The notes beneath the pieces are model-generated. The model ran no database searches and was not told the DNA's origin. It worked only from the letters and a program-made list of their open reading frames with translations. The position numbers were made by a program, and so were the translations under genes. A DNA stretch of 44,843 nucleotides from a virus, in IMG/VR virus record IMGVR_UViG_3300002835_000349, positions 1-44,843 of that record. One strand, written 5' to 3'. Below are positions 25,086 through 35,671 of this stretch, in pieces. Position 1 is the first letter of the stretch; each line of letters starts with the position of its first letter.

Positions 25086-26924
25086 ATGGCTAACAATAGA
25101 ATATCTTATACTGCTAGGGATTACGAAAGTATTAGAATTGAATTACAAAATTATGTCAGAACTTATTATCCTGAATTAATCCAGGATTTTAATGATGCCT
25201 CGGTGTTTTCAGTTTTTCTTGATTTGAATGCTGCAATTGCAGACAACCTTCATTATAATATTGACAGAAGTATACAAGAAACTGTTCTACAATATGCTCA
25301 GCAAAGGTCTTCAATTTATAATATAGCCCGAACCTACGGTCTAAAAGTACCCGGACAACGCCCTTCAGTAGCATTGGTTGATTATTCAATTACTGTCCCT
25401 GCGTTTGGAGACAAAGAAGATGAAAGATATTTGGGTATTTTGACTAGGGGTTCCCAAGTTTTCGGTGCGGGTATTGCATTTGAAAATCAAAACGATGTTG
25501 ATTTTGCATCGCCATATAATAGCTCGGGATTTCCAAATAGAACAAAAATACCAAACTTTGATGCTAATGGTAATTTAATTAACTATACAATTACTAAAAG
25601 AGAATTGGTAGTGAATGGAATTACTAAAGTTTTCAAAAGGGTAGTTAATCCTAGTGATGTAAGACCTTTTTTTGATTTGTTTTTACCTGAAAAAAATGTT
25701 CTTGGGATTACTAGTGTTTTGTTGAAATCGGGTACTAATTATACAAACGTTCCTACAGCATCAGAATTCTTGGGCTTAGAAAACAGATGGCTCGAGGTTG
25801 ATGCGTTAGCTGAAGACCGCGTTTTTATAGAGGACCCAACTAAAGTATCTGACCAACCAGGTATTAAAGTTGGTAGATACATTCAAACAAACAGTCGTTT
25901 TATAACTGAATTTACCCCGGAGGGTTTTTTAAAAATGACATTTGGTGGAGGAACAACATCTGCACAAGACCAACTCAATGCTTTTACCAATTTAGGTGTT
26001 CCTGTGAATCTACAATCTTTGAGTAATAATTTTTCTTTAGGGTCAACATTATCTCCAAATTCAACATTATTCATACAATACAGAATAGGTGGGGGACTTG
26101 CAACTAACATTGGAACCAATGTTATTAATCAGATTGGAACAGTTTCATTCTTTGTAAATGGCCCATCCCAAACAATTAACTCTGCCGTAATCAACTCTTT
26201 GAGATGCAACAACCCAACAGCGGCTATTGGCGGTTCAAACGTTCCCACAACAGAAGAAGTAAGAAATTATGTTAGCTTCAATTTTTCAGCACAGAAAAGA
26301 GCTGTCACCGTTAACGACTATGAATCTCTTTTAAGAAACATGCCAAGTCAATTTGGTGCTCCAGCAAAAGTTTCTATTACTGAAAATAACAATAAAATTC
26401 TTATAAACTTGTTGTCGTTTGACACCTCTGGTAAACTTACAAATATTGTATCCAATACGTTAAAACAAAATGTTGCTAACTACCTTTCAAATTATCGCAT
26501 GATAAATGACTACATTCAAGTAACCACAGCAAACGTAATTGACTTAGGTGTAGATGTTTCAGTAGTACTTGATGCAACCCAAAACTCTGGACAAGTTGTT
26601 TCAGAGATTGTTAATAGAATTTCTGAATACTTTAATCCAATCGTAAGGGAATTAGGTCAAAACGTTTATCTGTCACAATTAAGAAGCATAGTTCAAAATC
26701 AAACAGGTGTTATTACAGTTGCCGATATTACAATCTCCAACAAAGTAGGTGGTCAATATTCAGGGGCAGAAACCTCAATGACATATTCTGACCCTGAATT
26801 GAAAATAATTCAACCAGTAGACGACACTATATTCGCCGAACCAAACCAGGTTTATCAAGTTAGATATCCACAAAAAGACATTGTGGTAAGAGTTAAGAAC
26901 TTACAAAACGTATCATTTTCTTAA
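25086..26924 (+). CDS. 6: Baseplate wedge protein gp6-like (gpJ family)
   Basis: A 612-aa protein comparable with T4 gp6 (660 aa), whose dimers form the inner iris of the baseplate. The N-terminal signature is present: ISYTARDYESIRIELQNYV, then FNDASVFSVFLDLNAAIADNLHYNIDR and AQQRSSIYNIARTYG (about residues 5-88). The C-terminal third has the gp6/gpJ-type pattern QKRAVTVNDYESLLRNMP (about 398-415) and a segment ending in QNQTGVITVADI. Expected partner is the gpI/gp7-like protein encoded at 36607, with which it would form the wedge core heterotrimer. No cysteine-rich or enzymatic region is seen. Confidence 0.87.
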   Translation: MANNRISYTARDYESIRIELQNYVRTYYPELIQDFNDASVFSVFLDLNAAIADNLHYNIDRSIQETVLQYAQQRSSIYNIARTYGLKVPGQRPSVALVDYSITVPAFGDKEDERYLGILTRGSQVFGAGIAFENQNDVDFASPYNSSGFPNRTKIPNFDANGNLINYTITKRELVVNGITKVFKRVVNPSDVRPFFDLFLPEKNVLGITSVLLKSGTNYTNVPTASEFLGLENRWLEVDALAEDRVFIEDPTKVSDQPGIKVGRYIQTNSRFITEFTPEGFLKMTFGGGTTSAQDQLNAFTNLGVPVNLQSLSNNFSLGSTLSPNSTLFIQYRIGGGLATNIGTNVINQIGTVSFFVNGPSQTINSAVINSLRCNNPTAAIGGSNVPTTEEVRNYVSFNFSAQKRAVTVNDYESLLRNMPSQFGAPAKVSITENNNKILINLLSFDTSGKLTNIVSNTLKQNVANYLSNYRMINDYIQVTTANVIDLGVDVSVVLDATQNSGQVVSEIVNRISEYFNPIVRELGQNVYLSQLRSIVQNQTGVITVADITISNKVGGQYSGAETSMTYSDPELKIIQPVDDTIFAEPNQVYQVRYPQKDIVVRVKNLQNVSFS

Positions 26925-26968
26925 CATCTTTATTTAATTTCCTAACTAGGTATATTTCATTTATAAAA

Positions 26969-26987
26969 GTGTTTTTAAAAAAAACAC
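26969..26987. repeat. Inverted repeat GTGTTTTT / AAAAACAC
   Basis: An 8-bp perfect inverted repeat with a 3-nt loop in the 90-nt gap between the gp6-like gene and the 1690-aa gene. The T-rich arm could make it a weak terminator, but there is no following U tract; it may only be an A/T-rich leader feature. Confidence 0.45.
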
Positions 26988-26993
26988 CATAAA

Positions 26994-27000
26994 TATTTAT
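26994..27000 (+). promoter_or_regulatory. Late-promoter-like TATTTAT motif, 1690-aa gene
   Basis: TATTTAT followed by CATTAAAA, ending 14 nt before the start codon. Confidence 0.43.
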
Positions 27001-27014
27001 CATTAAAACCTTGA

Positions 27015-30000
27015 ATGGGACAGTCCTTTAGAATTAACACAAACATTGGTATAGACAAAAATATATCATTTCAATTAGACCAAGATTTTGAATTCTTAGA
27101 AATTCTTTCCCTTCAAATTTTTCAAAATGATGTTTACCCTCGTGATTGTGCTGATTACGGGGTGGTGGTTGGTAGAGTTGTGGCAAATGGGGGGTTTGGA
27201 ATCCCGAATGCAAAAATTTCAATATTCGTACCAATAACTGAAATTGACTCTTTGAATGATAGGATTGTTCAGTTATACCCATACACTCAGCCAAACGATA
27301 AAAATGATGATGGGTATAGGTTTAATCTACTCCCTTACGTACAATCATATACAAACCATGCCGCAACAGGGACATTTCCATCTAGGGAAGATGTTCTCAA
27401 AGACCCAGTTGTTGTTGAAATTTATGACAAGTATTACAAATTTACTGTAAAAACAAATGATAGCGGTGACTTCATGATACTTGGAGTCCCAGTAGGACAA
27501 CAAACTATTGTAATGGATTTAGATTTGAGTGATATTGGTGAATTCTCACTTACGCCTCAAGATTTAATTAGAACTGGTTTAGCAACAGAATCTCAAGTTG
27601 CTGGAGATAGATTTCGTAGTTCACCAGACCTAGATACTTTGCCGCAAATAATACATGTCGAAAAAATTTTTGAAGTAGCCCCTTTCTGGGGCGAACCAAC
27701 AATCTGTCAATCTTCAATCAGTAGGATTGATTTTGATTTGAGAGAAGAAGCTAACGTTGAAATTCAACCAACAGCTGTTTTCATGGGTTCAATTTATTCT
27801 ACTGGTGATGAATTCAAAATAGCAGCACCTCTTGGTTTTGGTCAAGACCCACCTTCTATACTCACCGCCGGTTGTAAACCAAAGGATAACATGGGCAACC
27901 TTTGTGACTTAACTACTGGTCCAGGCCAGTTACTTGCCATAAGACAAACCATAGTTCAGGATGACCAAGGAAGGCCCATACTTGAGGAATATCGTCTTGA
28001 AAACTCAGGTAATGTTATAGATGAAAATGGAACTTGGTTGATTGAAATACCCATGAATTTGGATTATGTGACAACCAATGAAGAAGGTCAGAGAATATTC
28101 TCGAGAGACCCTCGAGTTGGTATTCCTACAAAATCCAAATATCGCTTCAAAGTAAAATGGCAACAATCACCTAATGACACCGACCCGGTAAAAAGGGGAT
28201 ACTATCTTTTACCAAACGTAAGAGAGTGGGGGTGGAGAGTTTCCTCAATTGACCCGTATTATGACAACTCATTCGACACAAGTCGTGAATTAGCCAGTTC
28301 TTATTATTTTGGATTGAATTGGACTGGATACACAGACGCTGAATTTACTTCTGTTTCTAACAAAAAATTGCAAGCGGCAATAAACTGTGAGGATACTTTT
28401 TATGAATTTGAATACAATAAAGTATACACCCCAGCTGGTTTAATTGACCAATACAAAAGAGGATTTAGTAGAGGTAGGTTCATTGGAGTTAAAGACATAG
28501 GTAATAACGATTGTGAAACAACGGTTAATAAGTTTCCAGTAAATGAAGGGTTTAAAAATTTTAGTTCACAATTTTTTCTATTTGCAATTTTGATGCAATT
28601 TATTCAGTTAATATTTCCAATTGTTTTAATTGCGTACCATGTCCTTGGTTTGATATTAAGAATTCTTTCTATCGGTTCGGTTAAGTTAAAACCGATTAGA
28701 TTACCAATGATTACATATCCTGAGTGTCAAAATTGTGAATGCGCTACTCCAGATTTAGATACAAGTGAAAATGGGATTCCAAATTCTATTTTAACACCTC
28801 TTACACAAAGTGTTCGTTACTTTGAAGCTTTGGAAAATTATCCACTATTACCACCAGAAAAAATTGGGGATGACGGTGTTTTAAGTAGCGCTAACGTTTC
28901 GGCACTTTCTTTGATTTTTTCTGAAGCTTTAGGTACAAGAACAGCTGAAGTAAAAAAACTAGCAGAAGACAACTCCACACAATCACAAACATCAAGATTA
29001 CCGGACACTCTTAATTCTATTAACATCGCAAAAAAGATTTTTGCAATCTCTTCGGATATTCCGATGGCGCAAAGAATTAATATTTTTAACACAAGGAAAA
29101 AATATTTTGATGGTGTTAACAAAATTAGTGTAAGTTTTGACAATCCAAATAACACAACTAGTCAACACTTTGACAACACGTTAACAATTTTGACTCAATC
29201 AGCTCTGCCGGCAGGAACATTGTTGACTTTTGTTGACCTGGCAAAAACGGAGGATAAGAATTTTTTATACTCGGGAAACACTTTCAATGGGATTAGTGGT
29301 AATACACTTTTACCAGGTCCCGGGCAAATCAATGTGACTTATGCAACGAGTCAAACAACTAATACAAGCCAAAGTTATTTTCTTAATTCGGGTTCCTCAA
29401 TAGAAAATTATAAATTTCCTGCAGACCTCGAATATTACCAGGTTTTGACAGCCATTACTTTGAGTGATGCGTTTGTTCTTGCTAGTGGAGGGGGAACACC
29501 GATTTGTAACACGTATTTCATTGAAACAGATTTTGACCCAAATGCGCAGCTTTCGGTCGATGTTACTTACATTGACTGTTCTGGAAATAATCAGTTGTTA
29601 AATGTAACGTCGACGTATGATAATACAATCAACCAATACCTCCCTGGGTCTCAAACAGTGTGCGCTTCTACAACACCAATCATCACACAAGGAAGCGGGA
29701 CAGTAACACTACAAGGGCCATGTTCGCCACCTAATCCTTTTGGTGGAATACTTGAATTGTTAAACTCTTCAACAAAAATTGATTGGTCTATTTTAAATTT
29801 TAATTTAGGTGGTTGGAATGATAGACCTTCATTAAATTTAAAAACGAGAGAATTCTTTGATGGGTTTGATAACCAATACTTGACAATTTTACAAAGAGGT
29901 GTTGACCCTTATTCTCCGTTATACACAAACAAATATGGTATTGGTAAAATTTTGGGTTTACCAAATGAAAACTCTTTAACAATAACAACTCAAACTAGGT

Positions 30001-32087
30001 TGAATATTCCCATTCAAGCACTTCCTGCTGGAGGAATTTCAGTACAAAATCACAACTCCCAGAATAATATTTTTTATCAATCTTATTTCTTCGAGCCAAC
30101 CAATGAGTTTTCTGCATTTACAACCAGCAATGTAGGGTATTATAGTGCAATAGATGCAAATAGAAATTTTTCTATTTATAAAAACCCTTCTGTAGGCCCT
30201 CCCCTCCCTAATCCACTATTTTTTCAGGGTCCTATGCCTTGGGTTTCATCATTATTAAATACACCTATAAATAACGCAGTCGAAATTGTAACAAGTATAA
30301 ACGCAAATGACGCTTTCGATTCTTTACCTTCACCAGCAAAATACGATGCGGTCGAAGATTTGTCGGGTGCTGATTTTTATTATATTGCGGTAAGTGAAAA
30401 TCCCGGAAAAGCTTTTAGCACTTATTTTAGTTTTTCTCTTTTACCAACAGTGTCATCAACCAATACTAAATTAAACATTTCCAATAAAAGTAAAAATGTT
30501 CTAAGAACCGACCGTTTACCTTCGTCAGATTTTCTTGATGGTTTCGCTTGGGATTCTGTAGTTCCGGTTTTACAAATGAATCGCGGCTTTACGGTTTACA
30601 CTATCGATACACCAGATGGAAATATTGTGACAACAACCTACGGCTCAGGGGCAGATATTACTGGAAATGACATCGAAGATTTGCCGGATTATTTGGACGT
30701 AACTGCAACTTTTTCTTGTGAATCAATGGTCAGTTTGGATTGTTACGATAATGTTGGGGATACAATAGTTGTTGATACTAATTGCGCTGAAAAGGATAGA
30801 ATTGAACGGGGTTGTTTCGTTTTTGCAAGAAAATTCATAACAGGGTTACCTCTTGATTTGGTTGCATTTAATGAGTGGGGATTACGCTACAGATTTTTCT
30901 ATGCGTTATGTCAAGGTGTGGTATCACAAACTTTTACAAACAATTGGGTAAATGGTAGTTTGTATACATTTCCTTTTGCTGTAAGAACACTTTACGGTGG
31001 AAACAATCAAATTTCTAGAAGGGTTTTTTGTAAAGATTTGATTTATTACAATGAAGATAGTAATAATTTTTATTATAGAAGTAGCCCTTATAGTCCGACT
31101 ACAAACAATTTTATTGGTAAAGATAATAATCCTTTAACTGGTACAATAAATGATTATGCCTTAAAAACACCAGCAACAATAATGAATCTGGGTCCTAAAA
31201 CAGCGGTATTTAAGGAATTGACACTTAACCCTTCTGATTATGGTTTTGTAATGGACGCTCTTACACCCACTAGTTATGGTGACACAAGTGACTTGTTGAA
31301 TTTATTTGTTATTTCAAGGATTACAAATGCGGGTTATTTGCGGTTGTTACTTAATTATTATCCAGGAATTGTTGGGACAAATTTGGCGATTAATACCTTG
31401 TTTTCGCGAAGACAACTTAGATTAGATGGTGACATAACTCAAATGCTTTCAATTAACTCAGAATTTGGTGTTGTTAAATTCAATTCACAAAATTATACTA
31501 ATGTTGCAAACAATCCGGACAACCCAATTTTTATTTCTAGAAATCCAAATGGATTTTCTGTGATGGGAATATTTTATTCTTCAACAACAGAAGATTTACA
31601 ATACAAAGATTATTTATCACCTGGTAGAATCAATTTCAGACCAACACCAACATCAAACGCCTTCCCTTACTATTATGATTTAAAATCTCAAAGAGTGCCT
31701 TTCTACCGTTGGAAAAGGCAAGACAATGCAAGATTTTTTAATAATATAAGTCTACCATTTAGTTTAGGTTCAGAAGTTGGAATTTTTGGTACGCAAAGTA
31801 ACAACTGGGCTACCGATAATAATGATATTTTCAATAAAAATTACCAAAATCTTGATAGAACAGACCCCGCTCAGCCATCTTACTTTTTAGGCTCTAATTC
31901 CCAACTTAATGATGTGTATGCCAGAGGATATATTTTTAACGTGGATGGTAATGGAAATGTCTCAGCTACTGCAGGAAATTATCCTAGTGTATTTGCAATA
32001 GGTGCTCCAAATCATTTTTATTTTGGGTTAATCAATGGTGCTACTTCGCTGGATAGATTCAAATCAAAATACTTAGCAGATGAATAA
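27015..32087 (+). CDS. Giant baseplate-associated protein with carrier-like beta domain and membrane-like segment
   Basis: A 1690-aa protein located between gp6-like and gp7-like genes. Residues about 45-180 contain a carboxypeptidase-regulatory-like or similar beta-sandwich: GRVVANGGFGIPNAKISIFV, later YYKFTVKTNDSGDFMILGVPVGQ. Residues 520-553 form a long uncharged hydrophobic stretch (begins FFLFAILMQF, ends VLGLILRILSI) with one proline in the middle, followed by a Cys cluster at 571, 574 and 576. Such a segment is unusual in a soluble virion protein. The remainder is Asn/Ser/Thr-rich beta sequence. No enzymatic motif. It overlaps the next gene by 8 nt. Role is inferred from context: a peripheral baseplate protein, perhaps acting at the cell surface. 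T4 gp10-like or gp7-like roles are possible. Confidence 0.55.
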   Translation: MGQSFRINTNIGIDKNISFQLDQDFEFLEILSLQIFQNDVYPRDCADYGVVVGRVVANGGFGIPNAKISIFVPITEIDSLNDRIVQLYPYTQPNDKNDDGYRFNLLPYVQSYTNHAATGTFPSREDVLKDPVVVEIYDKYYKFTVKTNDSGDFMILGVPVGQQTIVMDLDLSDIGEFSLTPQDLIRTGLATESQVAGDRFRSSPDLDTLPQIIHVEKIFEVAPFWGEPTICQSSISRIDFDLREEANVEIQPTAVFMGSIYSTGDEFKIAAPLGFGQDPPSILTAGCKPKDNMGNLCDLTTGPGQLLAIRQTIVQDDQGRPILEEYRLENSGNVIDENGTWLIEIPMNLDYVTTNEEGQRIFSRDPRVGIPTKSKYRFKVKWQQSPNDTDPVKRGYYLLPNVREWGWRVSSIDPYYDNSFDTSRELASSYYFGLNWTGYTDAEFTSVSNKKLQAAINCEDTFYEFEYNKVYTPAGLIDQYKRGFSRGRFIGVKDIGNNDCETTVNKFPVNEGFKNFSSQFFLFAILMQFIQLIFPIVLIAYHVLGLILRILSIGSVKLKPIRLPMITYPECQNCECATPDLDTSENGIPNSILTPLTQSVRYFEALENYPLLPPEKIGDDGVLSSANVSALSLIFSEALGTRTAEVKKLAEDNSTQSQTSRLPDTLNSINIAKKIFAISSDIPMAQRINIFNTRKKYFDGVNKISVSFDNPNNTTSQHFDNTLTILTQSALPAGTLLTFVDLAKTEDKNFLYSGNTFNGISGNTLLPGPGQINVTYATSQTTNTSQSYFLNSGSSIENYKFPADLEYYQVLTAITLSDAFVLASGGGTPICNTYFIETDFDPNAQLSVDVTYIDCSGNNQLLNVTSTYDNTINQYLPGSQTVCASTTPIITQGSGTVTLQGPCSPPNPFGGILELLNSSTKIDWSILNFNLGGWNDRPSLNLKTREFFDGFDNQYLTILQRGVDPYSPLYTNKYGIGKILGLPNENSLTITTQTRLNIPIQALPAGGISVQNHNSQNNIFYQSYFFEPTNEFSAFTTSNVGYYSAIDANRNFSIYKNPSVGPPLPNPLFFQGPMPWVSSLLNTPINNAVEIVTSINANDAFDSLPSPAKYDAVEDLSGADFYYIAVSENPGKAFSTYFSFSLLPTVSSTNTKLNISNKSKNVLRTDRLPSSDFLDGFAWDSVVPVLQMNRGFTVYTIDTPDGNIVTTTYGSGADITGNDIEDLPDYLDVTATFSCESMVSLDCYDNVGDTIVVDTNCAEKDRIERGCFVFARKFITGLPLDLVAFNEWGLRYRFFYALCQGVVSQTFTNNWVNGSLYTFPFAVRTLYGGNNQISRRVFCKDLIYYNEDSNNFYYRSSPYSPTTNNFIGKDNNPLTGTINDYALKTPATIMNLGPKTAVFKELTLNPSDYGFVMDALTPTSYGDTSDLLNLFVISRITNAGYLRLLLNYYPGIVGTNLAINTLFSRRQLRLDGDITQMLSINSEFGVVKFNSQNYTNVANNPDNPIFISRNPNGFSVMGIFYSSTTEDLQYKDYLSPGRINFRPTPTSNAFPYYYDLKSQRVPFYRWKRQDNARFFNNISLPFSLGSEVGIFGTQSNNWATDNNDIFNKNYQNLDRTDPAQPSYFLGSNSQLNDVYARGYIFNVDGNGNVSATAGNYPSVFAIGAPNHFYFGLINGATSLDRFKSKYLADE

Positions 32088-33774
32088 GTTTGAGATTGTC
32101 CCCTCGAGTTTAAGTTTCAAGTCAGCCCCAATAGTTGACCAACAGGTTAATATTGAGTTAAATCAAACTCAAAAAGAATTGACTCAATATGTGAGAAACA
32201 ATTCGCTTTCATTGGAGCAATTATACCAAGATGAAAGGCAAGCTTCTTCCAGATTTAGACCTGCATTTAAAATTCAATATCTTTATGATAATACTTTAAC
32301 TGGGACTACAGGATATAACCCATTCAAAAATAATCTCTACTATGTAGAGCCAACACAATCCAAACTAAGTGGGATTTGGAAAGGGTTTCCGCAATACTAC
32401 GAATTCGATTTTTTTAGACCAAGAATCGATGATGGACATATAAATTATAGAGCGTCAAGTGCATATACATACAACTGGACTTATTACCTAAGTTATGCGG
32501 CAGAGAATGATTTTACCAAACCCATGCAAGCAACCTATCAGGGTGAAACTATTAACTGGGTTTCAGGTGATGGTATACCTTTTATTGTGTTTAAATCAAC
32601 ACAAGGTGGGGCTAATATAATTTCGTTTCAGTGTTTAATGCCACACAATCTGACTATAGATAATTTTGTGGAATTATCATTAACCTATGAAGGGGAAAAT
32701 GTTTTTGGTATTTTTTCTTTTGGCGACTCAAACTATGAAAGCTCAAATTATATTTTTAACATTTTAGACATTGGATATACAGGCACGACTTTTAGTGATG
32801 GTATAACAGGTACTTTCAAAAGAGTTTTAGACCCGAATAATCTAGTTGGAACACGGTCTGAATATTATGTTAGAAAAAATCGTATAGTTTTTAATGAACA
32901 AGATATTATTGTTACGAAAACCGGATTTGAAATTAATGCATTTCCTAATGAAAAAAAATTAGAATTCAGTTCGATTACACCAAATGACATAACTAGAATT
33001 TCACAAAAAACATCCTCTTTAACTTACAATGTTACATTAGCAAAAGATTTGGTTTTAAGTGGTATTACTGACAATCACAATAGACCTGTTGGAGAAATAT
33101 TTTTATCAATTATTAATAAAGGGTTTAGTGGTTATTTTAACAAATCAAGCAATGGATTTGGATTAAAACAAGGCTGGGTTTTTAATATCAATAATGTAAT
33201 CACACCATGGTGGTCTGAATTCAACCAAAATTCTTACACAAATATACCAGTAGATTCTTACACTAGAACCAACGGTACAACTGAAACATTTTATTATAAC
33301 AGAGTTTTAAATCCTGGTGAGTTACTGGATGGTGATTTTTGTGAATGGAATGATTTTAATCAGTATGAACTTGTTGTTTCAAGATACGTACAGAAAATAC
33401 AATATAATCAGGAAGTTTTTACTACCGAAATAACCCCAACTGGTAATCCACAAGGTTACTATTACCTACCCCACAATACGATGGTTTTAAGGGTTTTCTC
33501 TGATTATATTGAAACAGCACCTTCAAATCAAGTTGAAAATATTCCTACTTGGGCATATTTTTCAGAACAAGCCCAACAATTCCGATGGAGAGAACCCTAT
33601 TTGTATGGGGAGTTTGATGAACTGGACAGGGGCACTAATTTTCCGTATCTGAACAGGGCTCATTATTCTTTTTCTTACCAAATTTTTAGATTAATTCCTG
33701 AAGGAAGTAATTATCAAGAGGTTCTGAGTGGATTCAATATACCAATACAACCAATTATCGATGACTGCGAATAA
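32080..33774 (+). CDS. Putative baseplate/fibre structural protein (564 aa)
   Basis: No family recognised. The sequence is aromatic- and Asn-rich with alternating strands, typical of tail fibre or wedge proteins, with no signal peptide or membrane segment. A helical N-terminal region (about residues 25-60) contains NIELNQTQKELTQYVRNNSL and could serve for attachment. The C-terminal 100 residues include PTWAYFSEQAQQFRWREPYL. ATG overlaps the end of the preceding gene, and its own end overlaps the next by 14 nt, so it belongs to one translation-coupled unit from 27015 to 35669. Its position resembles the gp8/gp9 neighbourhood in T4, but similarity is not visible. Confidence 0.55.
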   Translation: MNKFEIVPSSLSFKSAPIVDQQVNIELNQTQKELTQYVRNNSLSLEQLYQDERQASSRFRPAFKIQYLYDNTLTGTTGYNPFKNNLYYVEPTQSKLSGIWKGFPQYYEFDFFRPRIDDGHINYRASSAYTYNWTYYLSYAAENDFTKPMQATYQGETINWVSGDGIPFIVFKSTQGGANIISFQCLMPHNLTIDNFVELSLTYEGENVFGIFSFGDSNYESSNYIFNILDIGYTGTTFSDGITGTFKRVLDPNNLVGTRSEYYVRKNRIVFNEQDIIVTKTGFEINAFPNEKKLEFSSITPNDITRISQKTSSLTYNVTLAKDLVLSGITDNHNRPVGEIFLSIINKGFSGYFNKSSNGFGLKQGWVFNINNVITPWWSEFNQNSYTNIPVDSYTRTNGTTETFYYNRVLNPGELLDGDFCEWNDFNQYELVVSRYVQKIQYNQEVFTTEITPTGNPQGYYYLPHNTMVLRVFSDYIETAPSNQVENIPTWAYFSEQAQQFRWREPYLYGEFDELDRGTNFPYLNRAHYSFSYQIFRLIPEGSNYQEVLSGFNIPIQPIIDDCE

Positions 33775-34606
33775 GTTTCAAATTAAATTAGGTGTTAACA
33801 ACGCGGATAAGGTTATTCAAGTACCTGTTATGTTAGATTGGGAATTGTTAAACACAGAAAATGAAATAGACAAACTTGAAGCCCAAATTAATCAAGACAT
33901 TGCTGGCCTGGGTATCGATTTTGAAACAACTAGATTTGCGCATTCTGGATATACGTTTACGGAAAGAAGTTCAGAAGAAACAGTTGTAGACACAACATTT
34001 AGTACTAGTATTAATTATGAATTTTATTTTTTTTCTGGGGGGAGTTTGAATAATACTTTAGCGTCTGGAAATTGGATTTCAAATTACAATGCTGAAGGTT
34101 TCACATATGATGAAATTTATTACTACACACAAAGGTTTACAAGAAGTTTCTTTAAGTTGGATTTTTATGATACACCATCAGAATCTGAACAGCAAAATTA
34201 TTTGACCATTATTTTGCCAACAACGCAAGGTGAACAAATGCCTGTAGTAATGCAAGGTCAAAATGTGTTAATTAACAAACCAAAGTTTTCTCTAGATTAC
34301 GTTGGAGATACGGATGGTTTTTTTATTTATTGGTTAAAATCAAAAGAATATATCGATATTGACCAATTTTATGTTAGTTGCAAATTTTACAATGCAAAGA
34401 CTGGTGAATTTACAAGAATGATAAATAGACCCCAAAACTTGCAAACCATTAATACTTTCGCTGTAAATAATTTGTTTAATTTTTATTACATCTATAAATT
34501 AGATTATCCGAGCGAAAAATATTTGGTTTATGATTTATTAACCTTTAGTAGAGTAGGTACAAATGTGCCAATAAAATGGTATGAATACGTAGGGCCAAAT
34601 GACTGA
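33761..34606 (+). CDS. Putative baseplate/fibre structural protein (281 aa)
   Basis: No family recognised. I place the start at ATG 33761 (MTANKFQIKLGVNN), which overlaps the preceding stop in the same way as its neighbours, rather than at an upstream GTG at 33728. The N-terminal NKFQIKLGVNNADKVIQVPV resembles the opening NKFEI of the gene before, hinting at a shared attachment element. A short helix (ENEIDKLEAQINQDIAGLGI, about residues 30-49) is followed by beta-rich, Tyr/Phe-rich sequence. Likely virion component by context only. Confidence 0.55.
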   Translation: MTANKFQIKLGVNNADKVIQVPVMLDWELLNTENEIDKLEAQINQDIAGLGIDFETTRFAHSGYTFTERSSEETVVDTTFSTSINYEFYFFSGGSLNNTLASGNWISNYNAEGFTYDEIYYYTQRFTRSFFKLDFYDTPSESEQQNYLTIILPTTQGEQMPVVMQGQNVLINKPKFSLDYVGDTDGFFIYWLKSKEYIDIDQFYVSCKFYNAKTGEFTRMINRPQNLQTINTFAVNNLFNFYYIYKLDYPSEKYLVYDLLTFSRVGTNVPIKWYEYVGPND

Positions 34607-35669
34607 TTATAAATTTGCTATAGGACCTGGAAGTATTTCTTCTGACTTAACTTTCGTAGATGTAAGTGGTGAGACTGTGGGGGTTTATTCTTCCATGACT
34701 CAAGTTTTAAGTGGGGGTACAAATGGAAATTCTATTTTGACAGGATTAAGTTTATGTATTTTATTAACTGAAACTACAATTGATTTGGGATATTATTCTC
34801 CATTTGATGGTGCGGCAGAGCAAAAAGACGTAGTAACAAATTTTATTTTTACTTCTTCAACAGAATCCCCATATGTTTATACAGTATTCAATTCCTCAGA
34901 CAAAGCTGCTACATATCTTTCATTGGCAAGTTATACTATAAACTGGGGTGATAACACCCCGGATGAAATTTTTATCGGGGATATTGTATCACATACTTAT
35001 CCGAATACACCCACAGGTTATACCATTACAATGAAACAAACAACACCGTTTGGTGTGAATAACGTTTCAAAGAAAATTACTATACCGTTTACAAACGCGG
35101 TGATATACAATCCACTGGGTCGAGCTTTTTTTACCCCACTCGGAGGCAGCTGGGCAAACACGCCAGTAAGTTATGATTATATTTTTTCAGGAGATGCTGT
35201 AAACACAGTTGAAAGTGAAATATCTTCTGGCTACACCCAAGTACCTTTTATAGTTTCAGGCAACACTAGTTCAAGAATAACTGAACTTGCTCTTTATGGG
35301 CAAATTCAATACCAAGTTGGTGTTCCGGTATTTTTTGGAGGACAACCTTATGGGGTTATAACAGACATGAATCCAATCTTTACAGCATACACTATACAAG
35401 ACACTGAGTACTACGACTATATTGATGGAACAAGCATATATTTTCAAAACAGTAGTGGTTTTACTAGTGACATGTTAACAGCAGTTCCAATAACGAAGGA
35501 TGAGTTATTGATTAAAATTCAAGACCAACCTCAAATAGTAACTAATGTTTACGTTGAAAGGGGTAAAAATTCTGCTTATCAACAGATTCAAAGATTGGGT
35601 GAAGTATCTACCCTTTCTGGATTAATAAACTATGGTTATGGATATTATACCATAGAAAATAAGGGATAA
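34599..35669 (+). CDS. Structural protein with PKD-like domain (356 aa)
   Basis: A beta-rich protein whose middle part (about residues 95-155) has the PKD-type immunoglobulin-like signature: SYTINWGDNTPDE, then VSHTYPNTPTGYTITM. PKD domains are found in surface glycan- or protein-binding proteins and in phage appendages, so host-surface contact is plausible. No signal peptide, which fits a cytoplasmically assembled virion protein. It overlaps the preceding gene by 8 nt and ends 29 nt before a gene with its own TATTTAT motif. Exact place in the baseplate is unknown. Confidence 0.6.
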   Translation: MTDYKFAIGPGSISSDLTFVDVSGETVGVYSSMTQVLSGGTNGNSILTGLSLCILLTETTIDLGYYSPFDGAAEQKDVVTNFIFTSSTESPYVYTVFNSSDKAATYLSLASYTINWGDNTPDEIFIGDIVSHTYPNTPTGYTITMKQTTPFGVNNVSKKITIPFTNAVIYNPLGRAFFTPLGGSWANTPVSYDYIFSGDAVNTVESEISSGYTQVPFIVSGNTSSRITELALYGQIQYQVGVPVFFGGQPYGVITDMNPIFTAYTIQDTEYYDYIDGTSIYFQNSSGFTSDMLTAVPITKDELLIKIQDQPQIVTNVYVERGKNSAYQQIQRLGEVSTLSGLINYGYGYYTIENKG

Positions 35670-35671
35670 AC

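Noticed and set aside
33728-33760. Upstream GTG start for the 281-aa structural gene
   Set aside because: ATG 33761 gives an N-terminus similar to the preceding gene and the usual short overlap; the GTG would extend the overlap to 47 nt.
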